From Brevibacillus laterosporus DSM 25 (GTDB lineage Bacteria; Bacillota; Bacilli; Brevibacillales; Brevibacillaceae), in assembly GCF_002706795.1 (NCBI RefSeq), contig NZ_CP017705.1, forward strand, positions 3,036,501 to 3,100,500: a stretch of 64,000 nt of DNA, read 5' to 3'. Below, one piece after another: positions 62,443 to 64,000 of the stretch (within the stretch, counting starts at the first letter, position 1; the number at the start of each line of letters is the position of its first letter). The notes below the pieces were generated by a model. It ran no database searches. It was not told where the DNA came from and saw only the letters and a program-made list of their open reading frames with translations. The position numbers were made by a program, and so were the translations under genes.

Positions 62443-63543
62443 CTAACCTCCTATACGCTTATTCAAGAGATATTCAGCGTATTTTACTGGCTGTGCGACC
62501 GAATGTAATCTGGCATTCCCATCTTCAATTTGGCGGAATACCGTGCGACCTGGTCGTGAATTTACTTCAATAATCCATACATGCCCTTGCGTATCGACCC
62601 CTACATCTATTCCCAGCTCTACCAAACGACCATGATTTTTTTCTAAAAAAGGGGGAAGGAGTTGAGCAAGCATACCCACTTCCTCTATGATTTGATTACA
62701 TAAGTCATGTGGATAATGTTTCAGAAGGAAATCTTCTAATGGTACGGCGATTCCCCCACCGTGTAGATTAGAGGTAATGCTTTTTTTCTTCCCTACTCGT
62801 ACAGCCTTTCCGGTTGTTGTCCAATTGCCTCTCCCGTTTTTCTGGACTAAAATACGTATGTCAAAGGGTAATCCATCTGTGGTGTGTAGGCTCAAATAGG
62901 GTTGCAAGATGTACTTACGTCCCGTTGTTATCTTTTTAATACAGGTGAGAAGACTTTTTTTAGTGCGCAGGGTTCGTGTAAAGGGTTTATTATCCCGAGT
63001 TCTACCTATCAGTTCATACCCTTTTTTTACAGAAGAGATACGAATTACTCCACTACCATGGGTCCCGGCCATGGGTTTTATAATGACAGCCCCTTGTTCA
63101 GCCAGACTTGTTTCAAGAAGAGTAGGGTTAAAGAGTTGTGTCTGTGGTAACCATTTTTGTAAATCGTTTGATTTTATCAGCATGTTGTACACTTGCCATT
63201 TTCCCGATAATCCACGACCTAAGAAAGTGATTTTTGGATCATTTTGCAAGCGTTCGATGATCGGTCTATATTTAGCCACATGGGGTCCCATAAAATACCG
63301 ATCATAAATTAATTGTGGAAAGGGAATTTCTATGCGCTTCCAAATTTGTTCGATGAGTTCAAAACCTATTATGGTACGTGAGGTAAAATCAACCTGACGA
63401 GGAGAAAAGACGACTATGCGTATACCTAGCTTGCTTCCAATACGTGTTAAGGTGGTATAATAAGACTTTTCCCGGAAGGTTGGCTGGTTTGGCGATCCTT
63501 TGAAAATGGCCATAATTCCTAATGTTTTTTCTTGATTTCTCAT
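62443..63543 (-). CDS. YheC/YheD-family ATP-grasp protein, short form
   Basis: About 366 residues; it lacks the long N-terminal domain of its neighbours and starts near LGIMAIFKG, so it matches the size of B. subtilis YheC (about 363). Start ATG 63543 follows AGGTG; GTG 63552 is the alternative. ATP-grasp motifs: AVIIKPMAGTHGSGVIRI, LPFDIRILVQKNGRGNW and ELGIDVGVDTQGHVWIIEVN. Co-transcribed with its neighbours. Confidence 0.9.
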   Translation of the reverse strand: MRNQEKTLGIMAIFKGSPNQPTFREKSYYTTLTRIGSKLGIRIVVFSPRQVDFTSRTIIGFELIEQIWKRIEIPFPQLIYDRYFMGPHVAKYRPIIERLQNDPKITFLGRGLSGKWQVYNMLIKSNDLQKWLPQTQLFNPTLLETSLAEQGAVIIKPMAGTHGSGVIRISSVKKGYELIGRTRDNKPFTRTLRTKKSLLTCIKKITTGRKYILQPYLSLHTTDGLPFDIRILVQKNGRGNWTTTGKAVRVGKKKSITSNLHGGGIAVPLEDFLLKHYPHDLCNQIIEEVGMLAQLLPPFLEKNHGRLVELGIDVGVDTQGHVWIIEVNSRPGRTVFRQIEDGNARLHSVAQPVKYAEYLLNKRIGG

Positions 63544-63562
63544 TCTGATCACCTACGCTGTC

Positions 63563-64000
63563 TTATCTGTTCTTCTTTCTATAAGGTGTTGTTTGACAGA
63601 TTGGTTGGGTAAAGCCATGTAAAAAAGCGGTGTAGTTTACTAAATGTCGAACGGAAGGTCTTGCCTGTCGGGGAACAGTTTCGTTTTCGCGTAATCGTAA
63701 ACTGGTAATACATTTGGATGGTTTGCTGTTAACCTCTAATAGCCAAACCTTTCCGTTTGTATCAATACCTAGATCAATACCGAACTCTGCGAATTCACCT
63801 TGTAAAGCGTATTCTAACCGTTCAGCGATGAGCAGAGCTACTCTCTTGAGTTTGGGAATAGTTGGCTTTTTATTACGGTTCCATGGGCCACATGTTCGCA
63901 GGGCCTGTTTAGCAGTCATGATACTACCACCGCGTGCGACGTTTGAGACAATAGAATTTTGACCCGTTCGAGCAACGATGGAGGTGGTTGCCCAAATGCC
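63563..64000 (-). CDS. YheC/YheD-family ATP-grasp protein, C-terminal part (5' end outside window)
   Basis: The frame is open to the right edge, with about 146 residues visible. The visible part begins in the third ATP-grasp block (ATTSIVARTGQNSIVSNVAR, GGSIM) and includes FGIDLGIDTNGKVWLLEVNS, so this is a fourth paralogue in the same orientation, ten bases ahead of the next. It ends with a basic tail (TTPYRKKNR). The cluster continues beyond the window. Confidence 0.88.
   Translation of the reverse strand, partial: GIWATTSIVARTGQNSIVSNVARGGSIMTAKQALRTCGPWNRNKKPTIPKLKRVALLIAERLEYALQGEFAEFGIDLGIDTNGKVWLLEVNSKPSKCITSLRLRENETVPRQARPSVRHLVNYTAFLHGFTQPICQTTPYRKKNR

Overview
The window is about 64 kb of low-GC Firmicute DNA with strong AGGAGG-type ribosome binding sites, many TTG/GTG starts, sporulation-type genes (YheC/YheD ATP-grasp proteins, a gamma-SASP-like repeat protein), SLH-anchored surface proteins and a petrobactin operon. 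This points to Bacillales. A Brevibacillus-like genome (B. laterosporus group) is my best guess from the overall gene set, but no rRNA or housekeeping marker is present to prove it. I found no tRNA, rRNA, CRISPR array or insertion sequence.

Layout. 1-1700: end of an AEC carrier and a D-2-hydroxyacid dehydrogenase. 1750-9860: a YxeA-like lipoprotein, a secreted protein with five 44-residue repeats, and a two-component system followed by a MacA/MacB-like ABC efflux system. 10-18.9 kb: an Mga/AtxA-like regulator, an HD-GYP phosphodiesterase, an FAD-linked glycolate/D-lactate oxidase, two half-size DMT (YdcZ) transporters flanking a Crp/Fnr regulator, a GNAT enzyme, and a divergent LysR/DJ-1 pair. 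19-23 kb: an AT-rich accessory patch with a cytoplasmic HTH-TPR (RRNPP-type) regulator, a 45-residue exported-peptide gene directly behind it, a secreted protein with a long structured leader, and a lipoprotein. 23.2-25.9 kb: a large multidomain GH18 chitinase on the minus strand. 26.2-34.5 kb: an ascorbate-type PTS, then fruR-fruK-fruA-ptsH-ptsI. 34.5-41.8 kb: a complete asbABCDEF petrobactin operon behind a Fur-box promoter. 42-48.5 kb: an SLH surface protein with dockerin-like and phosphatase-like modules, ArsR and DUF423 genes, a TrhA/hemolysin III protein and a DEAD-box helicase. 48.8-53 kb: a TolC-family protein, then a phospholipid-methyltransferase-like gene with a VanR/VanS-like two-component system. 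53-56.6 kb: a decayed ECF sigma gene, a YeiH exporter and small hypothetical genes. 56.7-64 kb (minus strand): a seven-repeat SASP-like protein, a cation/proton antiporter with a TrkA-C tail, and at least four tandem YheC/YheD ATP-grasp genes running off the window.

How genes work together. FruA and the ascorbate-type EII need HPr and EI, which are encoded in the same fructose cluster. AsbA-F form one siderophore pathway. The two two-component systems each sit next to membrane-stress or efflux-type genes, and upstream repeats suggest direct control. The HTH-TPR regulator and the small exported peptide look like a self-contained cell-cell signalling cassette. This is the most promising candidate for an undescribed system, with the secreted protein at 21179-21706 as a possible output.
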